A stretch of 64,000 bases of DNA, from the NCBI RefSeq assembly GCF_007744675.1, contig NZ_CP036269.1, forward strand, positions 7,447,917-7,511,916, in the 5' to 3' direction. This DNA is from Gimesia alba. Lineage in GTDB: Bacteria > Planctomycetota > Planctomycetia > Planctomycetales > Planctomycetaceae. This document shows positions 9,542-19,700 of this stretch, one piece after another. Below the pieces are notes generated by a model. The model saw nothing but the letters and a program-made list of their open reading frames with translations. It searched no databases and was not told the DNA's origin. The position numbers were made by a program, and so were the translations under genes. Each line of letters opens with the position of its first letter. Position 1 is the stretch's first letter.

Positions 9542-11836
9542 ATGCTGATTTCGATAAGTGACACACCCACCAACGAACGAGGACCACGACACATGCGGTC
9601 GATTTTGGCCGCCATTCATCACGCGTCTTCGAAGAAACGTCCCGTTTCGTTCATCATCGGTCGGCATGCACGGCAAGTCGGCTTGTATTGTCGTTTCCCC
9701 GGTCTGTTACATGAGTTGGTGCAAGGGCAGTTTCACGCGAAGTACCCCGATTGTTCGATTGAATTGTTGGAAGAGGATGCACTTGATTGCCCAGCAGGCT
9801 ATGAAACACATTTGATGAGCCTGCATTTACGCCCGGACCTGTTTCCGATTTTGCGGTATCAACAGTTTGAAGATGTGATTCATGAAGAAGTCGATGATCC
9901 GATTGGAGGGGTGCTACAAACGGTTGCTCCGGATCACAGCGAGATTCAGGCCATGTTCGAATTGACGGTGATTCCTGCCAGTGCTTGTCGCTGTAACCAA
10001 GCACAATCCGCGGTGGAACGCTTGGCTCGTCCTTTTTTTCGTAAACACCGCAGTATTGCCCGAAAATATGCAATGGCAGCCAGTAGCCCCAAACGTTGGC
10101 AACGGGTATTGGCTGCGTTCTTAGTGTGTTTCTTCATTTGGAAGAGGGAAGAGCGATTCGGCTCGGATGAAGAACTTAATAAGACATCCTCTCGTATGCA
10201 CGATAACGAAAAAGACCTGCAAGCTGCTTCCGTGAAGCTGGGACAGCATCTGTTTGAAGTGCAATTGAGACTGGTTGTTAATGCACCAACGGATCAAAAA
10301 CAGACTGCCATTCGTAAATTACACGAGATGGCTGCAGTATTAAACAAATTCACGGAACCACGGCTGGGGTTATTTCAGTCTTCAGGCATTTCCAAGAACG
10401 AGATACGTCCCCATCAACGTGTTTTTTTACTCTCTGATGAAGAACTGGCGACAATCTGGCATCTGCCGACCAGTTCCGTGCGGGATGTTTCATTACAGGC
10501 GACACATTCCCGGCGGCTGGAACCGCCGGTGGAGTTACCCCTCAAAAAAAAGGAATCTTTTGGTTCCAGAATTTGCGAACTGGGAAGAGTTTCCTTTCAG
10601 GATCAACATGAACGATTTGGGATTCGTGCCGAAGATCGGTTTCGGCATCTGTTCATCGTCGGTAAAACCGGGAATGGGAAATCGACAGTCCTGCAGAATG
10701 CCATTCTTTCCGACATGAATTCAGGAGAGGGGCTGGCCGTCGTGGATCCACACGGGGATCTGGCCGAGGCGGTCCTGGCAGCCGTGCCCAGTCAGCGGAC
10801 CAACGATGTCATCCTAATCGATCCGAGTGATCTAGCGTTTCCCGTCAGTATCAATCCGCTGGATGTCCCCCCGTCAATGGTGGATGTTGCCTGCGATGGA
10901 GTGGTCAGCACGTTTCGAAAAGTTTTCGGAACGGGGACGCATACGCCCCGTCTTGAGGATATTCTGTGGAACACCGTTCTGGCTTTGATGCTGGCAGGGG
11001 ACTGTACGATTCTCGATATGCTGCGGATGTTTGCCGTCGATGATACGTTTCGCCGGGAAACACTTGCCAGGGTGACAGACCCGGTGGTCCGGAACTGGTG
11101 GATGACCACGTTTCCCAAACTGCGTTCTCTGAAAGGGGAGGACCCGTTTGCCTCGGTCGAGAATAAGCTGCGGCAATTACTGACGAATTCGGTGATCCGT
11201 AATATGGTCTCGCAGCCAAAGAGCAGAATTGATTTCCGAAAGGCGATGGATGAAGGAAAGATCATCATTATCAATCTTTCCAAGGGCAAACTGGGGGAAC
11301 GAACGTCTTCATTTCTTGGCTCTTTATTCGTGACTCAACTGCAACTGGCGACTATGACGCGTGCTGCGATTCCAGAACAGGATCGCAGGCCGTTTTACCT
11401 GTATTGTGATGAATTTCAGCACATCGCGACATCGAGCTTTTCCGTATTTCTCTCAGAAGCCCGCAAGTACAAACTGGGACTCTGTCTGGCAACCCAGTTC
11501 CTCGATCAGGTTGATCAGCAAACCCTGCAGGCAGTTTTCGGCAACATCGGTAGCTTACTGGTGTTCGCCGTAGGCCCTAATGACGCGGACATCCTGGCAG
11601 AACAACTGACCGGTCCTGTCAACGCAGCCGACTTGATCGCCTTGCCTAAATACCGGGCCTGTATTCGTTTGATGATTGATGGCATGTCCCGCCCTGCATT
11701 TACCATGGAGACCATCAAACCAGAAACGAACAATGTTGACCGTTCCGAATTCGTGAGGGAACAATCACGCCGTCGATATGCTCAATCAGTCAATTCTGTA
11801 CAAGCGGTAATTCAGCGGTCTTTCACTTTGATTTGA
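9542..11836 (+). CDS. Type IV secretion coupling-protein-like ATPase (copy 1)
   Basis: 764 residues. Walker A is residues 374-382 (GKTGNGKST), followed by the DPHGDLAEAVL segment typical of conjugative ATPases. The Walker B-type acidic pair is D623-E624 (YCDEFQHI), followed by a Gln-containing motif (CLATQFLDQ), as in VirD4/TraG/TraD. The N-terminal 330 residues carry a hydrophobic stretch (RVLAAFLVCFFIW, about 195), so membrane attachment is possible. These ATPases drive DNA into a conjugation channel. The 9542 ATG is kept because homologous N-terminal regions extend past the internal ATG at 9593, which has GAGG upstream. No other type IV secretion genes are visible in the window. Confidence 0.75.
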   Translation: MLISISDTPTNERGPRHMRSILAAIHHASSKKRPVSFIIGRHARQVGLYCRFPGLLHELVQGQFHAKYPDCSIELLEEDALDCPAGYETHLMSLHLRPDLFPILRYQQFEDVIHEEVDDPIGGVLQTVAPDHSEIQAMFELTVIPASACRCNQAQSAVERLARPFFRKHRSIARKYAMAASSPKRWQRVLAAFLVCFFIWKREERFGSDEELNKTSSRMHDNEKDLQAASVKLGQHLFEVQLRLVVNAPTDQKQTAIRKLHEMAAVLNKFTEPRLGLFQSSGISKNEIRPHQRVFLLSDEELATIWHLPTSSVRDVSLQATHSRRLEPPVELPLKKKESFGSRICELGRVSFQDQHERFGIRAEDRFRHLFIVGKTGNGKSTVLQNAILSDMNSGEGLAVVDPHGDLAEAVLAAVPSQRTNDVILIDPSDLAFPVSINPLDVPPSMVDVACDGVVSTFRKVFGTGTHTPRLEDILWNTVLALMLAGDCTILDMLRMFAVDDTFRRETLARVTDPVVRNWWMTTFPKLRSLKGEDPFASVENKLRQLLTNSVIRNMVSQPKSRIDFRKAMDEGKIIIINLSKGKLGERTSSFLGSLFVTQLQLATMTRAAIPEQDRRPFYLYCDEFQHIATSSFSVFLSEARKYKLGLCLATQFLDQVDQQTLQAVFGNIGSLLVFAVGPNDADILAEQLTGPVNAADLIALPKYRACIRLMIDGMSRPAFTMETIKPETNNVDRSEFVREQSRRRYAQSVNSVQAVIQRSFTLI

Positions 11837-11864
11837 CAGGTTTTCATTTCGATGGCAGTCTGCA

Positions 11865-12080
11865 ATGCTGATGGCAGCCTCTTTAACCAACGCCGAAATC
11901 GAAGCCCGAAATCAATTGATTCTCGATTTCCTCACCGCCGCCAAGGGAGTAGAGGTGTATTATCTGGACCTTGCCTACTTCTTGAATATGGAACCTTATG
12001 ATACTAACTGCTGGATGCGGAAACATGCCCAGGGACGCTGGAAGAATGGCAGAAATGGACTCTGGTGGCGACTGATTTAG
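11865..12080 (+). CDS. Small protein of unknown function
   Basis: 71 residues (ASLTNAEIEARNQLILDFL, then WMRKHAQGRWKNGRNGLW). It begins 28 bases after the coupling ATPase and could be co-transcribed. Helical N-terminus and a Trp/Arg-rich end; a DNA-binding role is possible but not shown. There is no strong ribosome site, so the gene is only moderately supported. Confidence 0.45.
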   Translation: MLMAASLTNAEIEARNQLILDFLTAAKGVEVYYLDLAYFLNMEPYDTNCWMRKHAQGRWKNGRNGLWWRLI

Positions 12081-12138
12081 TAGTGGTTTTTCGGTAGATC
12101 TCCGAAAGGTGAATCTGAAATGAAGCCTCATTTTCTGG

Positions 12139-12174
12139 ATGACAAGACACCATCCATACTGCTATACTAAGAGC
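12139..12174 (+). promoter_or_regulatory. Promoter of TA pair 1, probably leaderless
   Basis: ATGACA (12139-12144), an 18-base spacer and TATACT (12163-12168) place the expected start of transcription at or beside the ATG at 12175. There is no Shine-Dalgarno sequence. The second TA pair at 36389 has the same geometry, which supports the call. Confidence 0.6.
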
Positions 12175-12423
12175 ATGTTAAAACCACGACTCACCAAAGA
12201 ACAGCGGAATGCCCTCGACGAACACCACGGGCTGGTGGAAGTGGATGAAGAAGGGCGAAAGTACATCCTCATGTCGATTGAGATCTATCGCGACATGCTG
12301 GGGGTTGGTACGGATGAGGAGTTGGCGGCTTCCCTCAAAGCATTAGACGAAGGGCTGGCTGACGTTGATGCAGGGCGAACCCGTCCGTTCCGTGATGTCC
12401 TGTCCGAACTCGACGACGCATGA
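12175..12423 (+). CDS. Type II antitoxin (element copy)
   Basis: 82 residues starting MLKPRLTKEQRNALDEHHG. The ATG is chosen from the promoter geometry and from its paralog at 36389. The GLVEVDEEGRKYILMSIEIY segment resembles Phd/YefM-type addiction antitoxins that bind operator DNA, and the acidic C-terminus (LADVDAGRTRPFRDVLSELD) likely wraps the toxin. It overlaps the toxin start by 4 bases (ATGA), a standard coupled TA layout. It probably represses its own promoter together with the toxin. Confidence 0.8.
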   Translation: MLKPRLTKEQRNALDEHHGLVEVDEEGRKYILMSIEIYRDMLGVGTDEELAASLKALDEGLADVDAGRTRPFRDVLSELDDA

Positions 12424-12737
12424 CATTTCAAGTAGAACTCTCACGTCGGGCAGAGTCGGATATTAAAAGTGCCTACGCTTATATCCGTAAGCATGGACCG
12501 GCAGATCCGAAAGCCTGGAAAGCCGGTCTTGAGCAAAAACTGACTGGCTTCGAAACCTTTCCGGAAGCCTGTGGTTTGGCTCCCGAAAATGAGTTTGTCA
12601 AAGTAGAAATCCGCCAGGCTCTTTACGGCCCGTTTCGGATTGTCTTTACCATTCGGGAGCAAATCGTGTTTGTGCTTACCGTTCGCCATGCAGCCCGTCT
12701 TTCACTTCAGCGTGATGAATTAGACAAAATCAAATAG
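12420..12737 (+). CDS. ParE/RelE-superfamily toxin (element copy)
   Basis: 105 residues with the ParE/RelE pattern: FQVELSRRAESDIKSAYAYI at the start, ALYGPFRIVFTIREQIVFV in the core and VRHAARLSL near the end. ParE members poison gyrase, RelE members cut mRNA; the sequence does not decide which. It is coupled to the antitoxin by a 4-base overlap. The copy at 36634-36951 is a close paralog, so cross-reaction of the two antitoxins is possible. Confidence 0.8.
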   Translation: MTFQVELSRRAESDIKSAYAYIRKHGPADPKAWKAGLEQKLTGFETFPEACGLAPENEFVKVEIRQALYGPFRIVFTIREQIVFVLTVRHAARLSLQRDELDKIK

Positions 12738-12797
12738 CTGCCACTTCGCTGCGAAAGTTCTTGCCTCAGATTTCAGTCTCAGGCAGGCTACGCGGCC

Positions 12798-13736
12798 ATG
12801 GCCAAAGAACAATTCATTTATTCCCACACCCGGCAGCTATTCAATACGGTGGAAAGCGTTTCCCAGAGATCGGGCGTTAGTCGTGGAAAGGCTTTCGAAG
12901 ACTTATTGGAGGCGTGTGTTGCCGCTCTGGCCGCTGAAACAATAGAACCTTCCTATTTTGAGGCAATCAACGACCATTTAGAGGGCTCTCAGGGAAAACG
13001 GGGCGTTGATTTGTTTCCGAAGTTCCTCGCACAGTTGATCGAGGGCATGTCGGAGCAGGGTCAAGATTTACTTGGGGATTTGTTTGAAGGGAGTATTTCA
13101 TATGGGGAGAAGGGGCAGTTTTTGACTCCAGAATCCGTTTCGCAACTTCTGGCAAATTTGACTATTGATGCCGAAGGTGAAACGGATGAGGGGCATGCGA
13201 CTACTTTTAACGATCCCTGTTGCGGGACCGGGCGAATGCTCTTGAAAGCGGGAGAGAACAATCCGAAAGCAGGATTATTTGGGCAGGATATTGATGCGCG
13301 CTGTGTGCGGATCACAGCACTGAATCTCGGCTTACGAGGCAAGTATGGTTATGTTGTTTGTGGGAATTCATTGACACTGGAATCGAAGTTCGCCTACCGG
13401 ATTGGCAGTTTCTACCACGAATCTCCCAATGGCAGACGTCGCGGTGTGATCCGTGAAATTCCACTTGAAGAGGCACCGATACCCTTTGTCTCTGACACGA
13501 CACGACAAGCAGCACAGGATTTATTCGCTCATGAGGCGGTCCCACTGAAAACGAACCAGAAAAAGCAAATACCCTCCAATATCATTGAAGTTCCACAGTG
13601 GTTATTCCTTCTGGAACAGCGTATGGACAATGTGAATTCTGAAAAAGACACAGATCAAATCGAGAAAGAAGAACCGCCAAGCACTCGATCAGTGTCTGAA
13701 CAGGACAACGCCAAAACACAGAGAAAATTGTTTTAA
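12798..13736 (+). CDS. N6-adenine methyltransferase-like protein, atypical
   Basis: 312 residues. An HsdM/N6-MTase-like region has KGQFLTPESVSQLLANL and SAM-binding motif I at D139-G145 (DPCCGTG). GQDIDARCVRITALNLGLRG follows as expected. After CGNSLTLES, where the catalytic (N/D)PP(Y/F) motif should come, there is none, and the C-terminus is polar and short. It may bind SAM without methylating, or serve as an anti-restriction or regulatory homologue. No restriction or specificity subunit is adjacent. The SAM fold is likely; activity is doubtful. Confidence 0.7.
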   Translation: MAKEQFIYSHTRQLFNTVESVSQRSGVSRGKAFEDLLEACVAALAAETIEPSYFEAINDHLEGSQGKRGVDLFPKFLAQLIEGMSEQGQDLLGDLFEGSISYGEKGQFLTPESVSQLLANLTIDAEGETDEGHATTFNDPCCGTGRMLLKAGENNPKAGLFGQDIDARCVRITALNLGLRGKYGYVVCGNSLTLESKFAYRIGSFYHESPNGRRRGVIREIPLEEAPIPFVSDTTRQAAQDLFAHEAVPLKTNQKKQIPSNIIEVPQWLFLLEQRMDNVNSEKDTDQIEKEEPPSTRSVSEQDNAKTQRKLF

Positions 13737-13940
13737 GCTGTCTCCTGTCTAAGGAAATATCAGCATTCTATTATAAATTTCCTTCCCACAGATTGACTTG
13801 TTTTGCCAACCGCCTCGACTGTCTGCTCGCAGTCTATCATCTCAGGACGTTTGGTAGCGAGCAAGTCGTTCACTCGCTCGTAAAAGTCACGAAAATGAAT
13901 TACTTGCGCGATGAGTCAATATCTGGCATGCTGATCCTAA

Positions 13941-14498
13941 ATGCGAGATCCCAACTCCAGTAACTTTGGCATCCTCATTTCCTATATTTTGCCGGGATTT
14001 ATCGCGATGATCGGCATCAGTTTCCTTTCAGAGACCGTTCGTGTTTGGATTTGGGCATCACCTGACCACAATTCGACAGTGGGGGGATTTTTATATGTCA
14101 CTGTATTCTCTTTAGCAGCAGGGCTCACGATTTCGACTTTTCGGTGGATGGTTTTTGACAGAATTCACCATCGAACCGGTATTCCAGAACCGAAGCAGAA
14201 CTTTGGTCGATTTCAGGAAAAGCTTTCTGCCTATCAATATCTGGTTTTGACACATTACAACTATTACAAGTTTCACAGTAACATGATGATCTCGTTTGCC
14301 ATTCTTTTTGTGTCTTATTTATTTTCCCATAGGTCTGTTTCACTTTGGGAAATAATTGGATTCCTTTTTCTGGAATGGTTGTTTTGGCAGGGATCACGAG
14401 ACAATCTCCGCAAATATTATTCACAGGGCAATCTACTGCTCAAAGAAAGTAGTTCAAGTAATTCTGTTACGGATGTCCTGCCGGATACGATTGAATGA
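13941..14498 (+). CDS. Multi-pass membrane protein of unknown function
   Basis: 185 residues with four likely transmembrane segments: FGILISYILPGFIAMIGISF (10-30), GFLYVTVFSLAAGLTIS (48-65), MMISFAILFVSYLF (115-130) and LWEIIGFLFLEWLFW (134-150). The loop between pairs is Tyr/His-rich (YQYLVLTHYNYYKFHSN). No family is recognised. The C-terminus is Ser-rich and probably cytoplasmic. It stands alone on the + strand after a 204-base gap. Confidence 0.7.
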   Translation: MRDPNSSNFGILISYILPGFIAMIGISFLSETVRVWIWASPDHNSTVGGFLYVTVFSLAAGLTISTFRWMVFDRIHHRTGIPEPKQNFGRFQEKLSAYQYLVLTHYNYYKFHSNMMISFAILFVSYLFSHRSVSLWEIIGFLFLEWLFWQGSRDNLRKYYSQGNLLLKESSSSNSVTDVLPDTIE

Positions 14499-14589
14499 AA
14501 CAGAGATTGAATATTGAACTCATTCTGCATACACTAAAACTACAAAGAGAAACAATTTCACATCCGAAGGAGATGATTGATATGACTTA

Positions 14590-14901
14590 GTGGTGAGAAA
14601 CACCACAATTCCAATTTGAATTGACGCGCGAGCGTCAAGAACTGCTTCACGACAAATCGCCAACCTGGGCTATTGCCCTTGAACACGAAAGCAGCACTTG
14701 AAGCCGCGCCCCGTATGGGGCGTCGGCCATGTGTTGTTTCGTGTGCCCTTTGGCGAGGGTGTCGTGAGCGACCGTGGTACGGCGCTCCTTTTTTTGTGCG
14801 TTCCCGTTCCGCGGAATCGCCATCTGTTCTGCCTCGTGTGTCTGGAGAATTCATCGAAAGTGATGGTCACTTTCGAAATTTCTGAGCAGGTTTTCTGCTC
14901 A
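14590..14901. other. Structured intergenic region with at least five hairpins
   Basis: Perfect or near-perfect hairpins follow one another. GTGGTG-AGAAA-CACCAC is at 14590-14606 and TTGACGC-GCGA-GCGTCAA at 14621-14638. GCCGCGCCCC with its near-complement spans 14703-14727. TCGAAAGTGA-TGG-TCACTTTCGA is at 14854-14876 and TGAGCAG-GTTTT-CTGCTCA at 14883-14901. No gene fits here. The last two lie just before the ribosome site of the 47-residue gene, so they could be a structured leader; the group could also be an origin or transfer site. Confidence 0.55.
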
Positions 14902-14925
14902 AAATGTCCAGAAGGAGAAGAGATT

Positions 14926-15069
14926 ATGACAAATGGTAAATCACACGATCACAAGAATTCAGCCAGGACTGATCAGAAGGGCCAGGGACAACAGCAAGAG
15001 TCCACTCAATCATCCTCAGCAACTAAAGAGGGGAGTTCTTCGCAAAAATTGAGTTCTGAAGAAAAGTAA
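14926..15069 (+). CDS. Small, very hydrophilic 47-residue protein
   Basis: It starts MTNGKSHDHKNSARTDQKGQ, with AAGGAG 11 nt upstream. The rest is Gln/Ser/Lys-rich and likely disordered. An excellent ribosome site, two tight hairpins upstream and a strong terminator directly downstream mark it as a genuine monocistronic gene. No family or function is recognised. Confidence 0.65.
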   Translation: MTNGKSHDHKNSARTDQKGQGQQQESTQSSSATKEGSSSQKLSSEEK

Positions 15070-15077
15070 AGAGAGTA

Positions 15078-15112
15078 GGGCGGCAAACTATAATAATTTG
15101 CCGCCCTTTTTT
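15078..15112 (+). terminator. Intrinsic terminator of the 47-residue gene
   Basis: GGGCGGCAAA (15078-15087) pairs with TTTGCCGCCC (15097-15106), followed by TTTTTT. The perfect 10-bp stem with a U tract is a strong intrinsic terminator. Confidence 0.9.
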
Positions 15113-15213
15113 AAAAACCGTAGATAGGGTTCATGGAGAGACTGGTTGCACCAATCAATTTGCCAGCATCCTACCTTGCATTCGTGATTGGGCTATATCC
15201 TCTTCCTACGAGA

Positions 15214-15870
15214 TTACATTATCTCGATACTGCTGGAAGCAATGTGAAAAATGAAGTTCACACCATTGTCCTTGGCGAATGCGATTGCGGCACCGCGGTC
15301 TTTGAAATACAACGGAAAATCAACGCACCAGCGATTGGCTTGTTTCTCTTTCCAGCAAGCGACATAGGGTACGAAATTGGTTGCATCCAGGTCGGCCGCT
15401 AATTCAAGCAGTCGTCGTTGCTGTTTAAGAAGCCGGAGGAGTTGTTCCCGACCAGGACGTTTCCGCATGGAATGATGGTATTGTGTGGTGACGAAATAAC
15501 CATCGTGTTCCCAGTTGATAGTTTTAGCAGACTGCATGGAAAGCAGGCAGGCACCATATTTATCAAGCCACTCTCCTATCAGAGTAACTAAGAAATACAC
15601 GCGCAATAATCGCATTGCCATCGGGATCGTTCTGTGTACGGTTGACGGAGATTTATCGATAATTTCGGCGATCTCACGTTCAGTGTAATCGCCTGCATAA
15701 TGCAGACCAATGCCGAGTCGATTGTTCAAATCTTCCCTCACGGCCTGTTTAAGTTCTTCGCTGAGACGCGCAGCGCGATCCGGATCGAGCGGATCATGAT
15801 TCCATCGGCTTCCATCATGATTGGCCCAGATTAACTGCTCAATATGTTGTGTATGATTAAATTTTACCAT
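15214..15870 (-). CDS. HTH-containing DNA-binding protein of unknown family
   Basis: 218 residues, with AAGGA before the ATG. A helix-turn-helix sits at about residues 60-90 (YTEREIAEIIDKSPSTVHRT), resembling sigma region 4 or recombinase-type HTH. The C-terminal half (about 130-218) has a Lys/Arg/Leu-rich helix and an alpha/beta end without recognisable motifs. A regulator of the element is likely, but targets are unknown. It is convergent with the 47-residue gene, which has its own terminator. Confidence 0.65.
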   Translation of the reverse strand: MVKFNHTQHIEQLIWANHDGSRWNHDPLDPDRAARLSEELKQAVREDLNNRLGIGLHYAGDYTEREIAEIIDKSPSTVHRTIPMAMRLLRVYFLVTLIGEWLDKYGACLLSMQSAKTINWEHDGYFVTTQYHHSMRKRPGREQLLRLLKQQRRLLELAADLDATNFVPYVACWKEKQANRWCVDFPLYFKDRGAAIAFAKDNGVNFIFHIASSSIEIM

Positions 15871-15998
15871 TGTGATTATTCCTTATGAGGATTTTATGTG
15901 ATTTACGTGGTTCTAAAGCAGAGCATTATTGTGATGCTGCCATACAAAGAAAGACGGGGTCGCTTCAAACTCGAAGCGCCCCGTCGTATCGGGCAATT

Positions 15999-16250
15999 TT
16001 AACGTGACCAGTGCATGAGTTCCGAATCTTTGTCAGAAAATCCTCCGTATGCACTGTCGGCTAACGAATCCCGAAGGCTGCGCAAATATCCTTCGATAAA
16101 TTTGCGATCAAACATTCCGCCTTCTCCCGCTACGTTGACAGGTGGACGGGGGGGCTTTTGATCGCCATTTTCGCTTGTCGATGGCAAAGGTTGGGGTTCT
16201 TTTACAGTGCGATCGCGTTGTACTCTCAGGTTCTTACTTTTGATACTCAT
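15999..16250 (-). CDS. Small protein of unknown function
   Basis: 83 residues from the ATG at 16250, chosen because GGAG lies about 10 nt upstream; the longer frame has no ribosome site. The N-terminus is basic (IKSKNLRVQRDRTVKEPQ) and the middle Pro-rich; the C-terminus could form a helix (FIEGYLRSLRDSLADSAYGG). It lies 128 bases upstream of the HTH gene on the same strand and may share its operon. Confidence 0.5.
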   Translation of the reverse strand: MSIKSKNLRVQRDRTVKEPQPLPSTSENGDQKPPRPPVNVAGEGGMFDRKFIEGYLRSLRDSLADSAYGGFSDKDSELMHWSR

Positions 16251-16732
16251 TTGAGTGTCTCCAAAAAACAGAAGTTTCGGTGACACCCACCACGAACGAA
16301 AACTGCTCGAAAAGATTGACAAACTAACGAAGCCGTATCAGTCTTTTTCAGCATTCAGCATTCCGTTCGCTCTTGTGGGCGGTCGCTTCCAGAACGCTGG
16401 GTGAAGGGCCGGAGCAACTGCTAATTGCTCCGGTCCGCCTTCAGAAGAGAAATTCTTAACCGAGGAGGACCGGTAACCGACGAATCGAACAGCGTTCAAC
16501 GACTCCACAAGACTTTCCTCTATAATTCTGGTGGTTTGTGTTCCTGCGTGTTCCCAGAATTTTGTGTCGGAGTTTATGTGTGTTCCGCTCTGTTCCAGCC
16601 TTGTTCCACCAAAATAATTGCTCCATAATGGGGAAATTGCACCATCACAGAACACTGTAAGAACATGATTAATTTAGGTGATCAACGTTCCAGAACAGGG
16701 CGAACTGGACACCTTTGGATTGGAAACCGTCA
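16251..16732. other. DGR upstream region with phased GTTCC repeats, no gene
   Basis: GTTCC occurs at 16540, 16550, 16582, 16592, 16603 and 16687 on the + strand, with exactly 10-base spacing within two pairs and 11 in the next. This one-turn phasing upstream of the DGR target suggests a protein-binding array. Frames here lack ribosome sites and protein character. Confidence 0.4.
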
Positions 16733-19700
16733 ATGGGTAAGCTGACGTTATGTTTTAATAAGATCGTAGATGAGCAATACGAGTGGGTTGATGCAAAGTT
16801 CACACACTCGGGTGTGCTTGAGGCGGTCAAGTCAGAAAGTAGACTGAAATTCGAACCCCGCATCGATGACACCATTGACTTCTCCCCAAAAGCCAGAACA
16901 GAGAAGGTTGGAAAGCTCTCCACGGGATTCGCTGCTCTATTGATTTTTTTCCTGGAAGCCAAGATTTGGTCGCTCCAACCGGCCGACAAAATCCAAGGCA
17001 ACGCTAATGAAGAACAAAAATTCTCGCTGACTGCCAAGTATCTGAAGAAACTCAAGAAGACTTCTAAAAAAACACTTAGTGCAAAATTTGGTGCTGGATT
17101 GTGGCAGCCTCGCTTTTTGGGCTGCATAAAGAATGCAGAAACGAATGATGTACGAACCATTGTCAGTCAGATTACTGAATTTGACAGCAATAACGAGAAG
17201 CGAGCTTCATTGAATCAAAATCTCCTCAATCCACGAAATTTGACAATTCAGATAGATGGAAAAACAACAAACAAGAAGAGTGACATTCAATCCATTATTA
17301 ACTGGATCAAAAAGTCCAGCAATTTGAACAAAGAAGATTTAGAAGAGACGAATGAAATCGATGCGATTCTCAATCGCTATTGCAAAAGAATATGCGACCT
17401 GTGGGACGAAGCATACGACTCAAAAAATGACGATGACCGGATCGATCGTTTCATCGAACCGCATTATGGTCTGTCACCCGATCGTCCGTTCAACAAAGTT
17501 ATAGGGCCTGATGCAAACCGAGATGACCGTCACCAAAGCATATACGAGCATGTCGATGGTACAGGGGAAGAGCCACTCTTCAGACTGCTCGAAGCTCCTC
17601 TACTCTGTATCACTGAGGACGCTGGTTGTGGGAAGACAGTACTTTCGCGCCATTTAGAAATGAAATATTCAACCACCGAATGGCAACAGCAATTCTTCGA
17701 AGGTCGCCCCTGTCTGGCCGTTCTATGGAGCCAGCATTGGCCAGGGACCTCAAAGAAATATGGGCTCACTGTTCGGAAAGCTCTTATTCGCAGGCTAAAA
17801 GAATTACTTCCTGATGACAAACACCAAGCCAAAACTGTAGTCGATGTAGCTCTTCGTGAAGGACGTGTCGTCCTTATTCTCGATAGTCTGGATCAAGCTA
17901 CTACCAAAAGTCGTCGGTTGCTTGATCAGTTCCTTAACGGTGGTAAAGAAGTTCCCAATTGTCGTGTAATCGTGACGAGTCGCTATTATGCGGTCTTTCC
18001 ACAATCAGAAAAAATCTTTCGTGATCAAAGGTGGCGTTTTGCACGTATTGAACCATTTACGAGGCAACAGCAAGATGAATATTTTAGTGATTTTGAGGAA
18101 GAGCAGCGCACGATTCTCAATGAAATGGTTCCAGATTGGGAAATGTTAGCCGACCAACTGCAAGTACCGGAAGTCCTGCGACTCGTCCGCGAACAGGTAG
18201 AGAGGCATATTCTGGGTAAACCCGTTGAACCCTTTCGCCGTCGGGGGGACCTTTATTGGACAGCCGCCAAACGCATGCTGCAGCGAGCGTTAAAAAAAAG
18301 TAATAAAGAATGGACGGGTGATTTTAGAGCAGAGCATATTGACGATTTAAAACGAATCATTTGCACCACAGCATATGTAATGCTTCAAAAGAAATGTTTG
18401 CGTTACGCAGTTCCGGATGAGGAAACGGGCGTCGATGTCGCAGATATTAGAATCGAGGTCCTAAATCGATGTTCTAAGGTCATTAATGATGCTAGCTGGA
18501 GCAACTACTGGGAAGTCCTGGAAGATACAGAACTCACTGACCGAGGGCTATTGGAAGCCAGAGGAGAACAAATCCTGGGGTTTCGAAGCTTGAAGTCGAT
18601 GGAATTCTATGTGGGACTTTATTTGGCTCGTTATCTTCCTCTTGAAGACATAGACGAATTGAAACAGACAATCAGCAAAGAACATTGGAACTGGGCGTGG
18701 CGATTTGCTTTGGAAATGAAGAAAGAAGTAGGAGCCCAAAAGGATTCAGTCTTATATCATGCAGTAAAACTTCTTTTTGCACGGCCTGAGTCTGCTACAC
18801 GCCCCACAGAGTTAATGTACCACGCTTGGCCACTGCTGGGTGAAGCTTGGGGCGGTCCAGAACCAGAGCCTGGTTGGAATGTTGATGAAAGTCGCCCACC
18901 ATTGAAATCTGGTAAAGAAATTCTGGAAGAATTTCGTGACGGCGCAGATCGAGCATTAGAATTAATGGCCTTTCAAAAGTGTCCACCTGAGGGCTGGGAA
19001 CATCCTCATGACCGCGATTCGCACGAGTTTTTTATGGGCTCGGCTCCCGATATTGGACACGAAAGTGAAAGGCCTCGGCATCGCGTGCGAATGCCCACAT
19101 TTGAAATGCAAACGACGACGGTGACTCGCGAACAATACAGATTGTTCGATCCTCAGTTGGAAGTCAAAGAATCCGATTGTTTTGAGAAATATGCCAAGGA
19201 AGACCATTGCCCGGTAATTTGTGCTTCATGGTATGATGCCATACTTTTTGCATGTTGGCTGGGAATAGAATACGCATTGCCGACGGAGACACAGTGGGAA
19301 TTTTCCTGCCGGGCGGGACATGATGGTGAACGGGATCTGTTTTCCCTCGCTAATAAAACCAACGTTGAAAAAATTTCGACGCAGCAAGTCAACTTCAATC
19401 CGACCTGGGATGCTGAGGATTCCCGTGACGATGCTGCCGACAATAAATATCGTCAGTGCACGGTTCCAGTTTCCGGAAACGGTGATTCTGTAACGGACGA
19501 TTTTGTTCCAAATGCGTTTGGGTTTTGGCATATGCACGGCAACGTTTGGGAATGGTGCCAGGACGGGTATTCAAGCGACTTCTACCTCGACAGAATCATT
19601 AGACAGCTCCCGCAACAAGAGATTCACGTTGCCAAGTCAGCGACGCGAGTACAAAAACTCGAAATGATTGAGACACAAGCTGACAAGATGACTTTTACCG

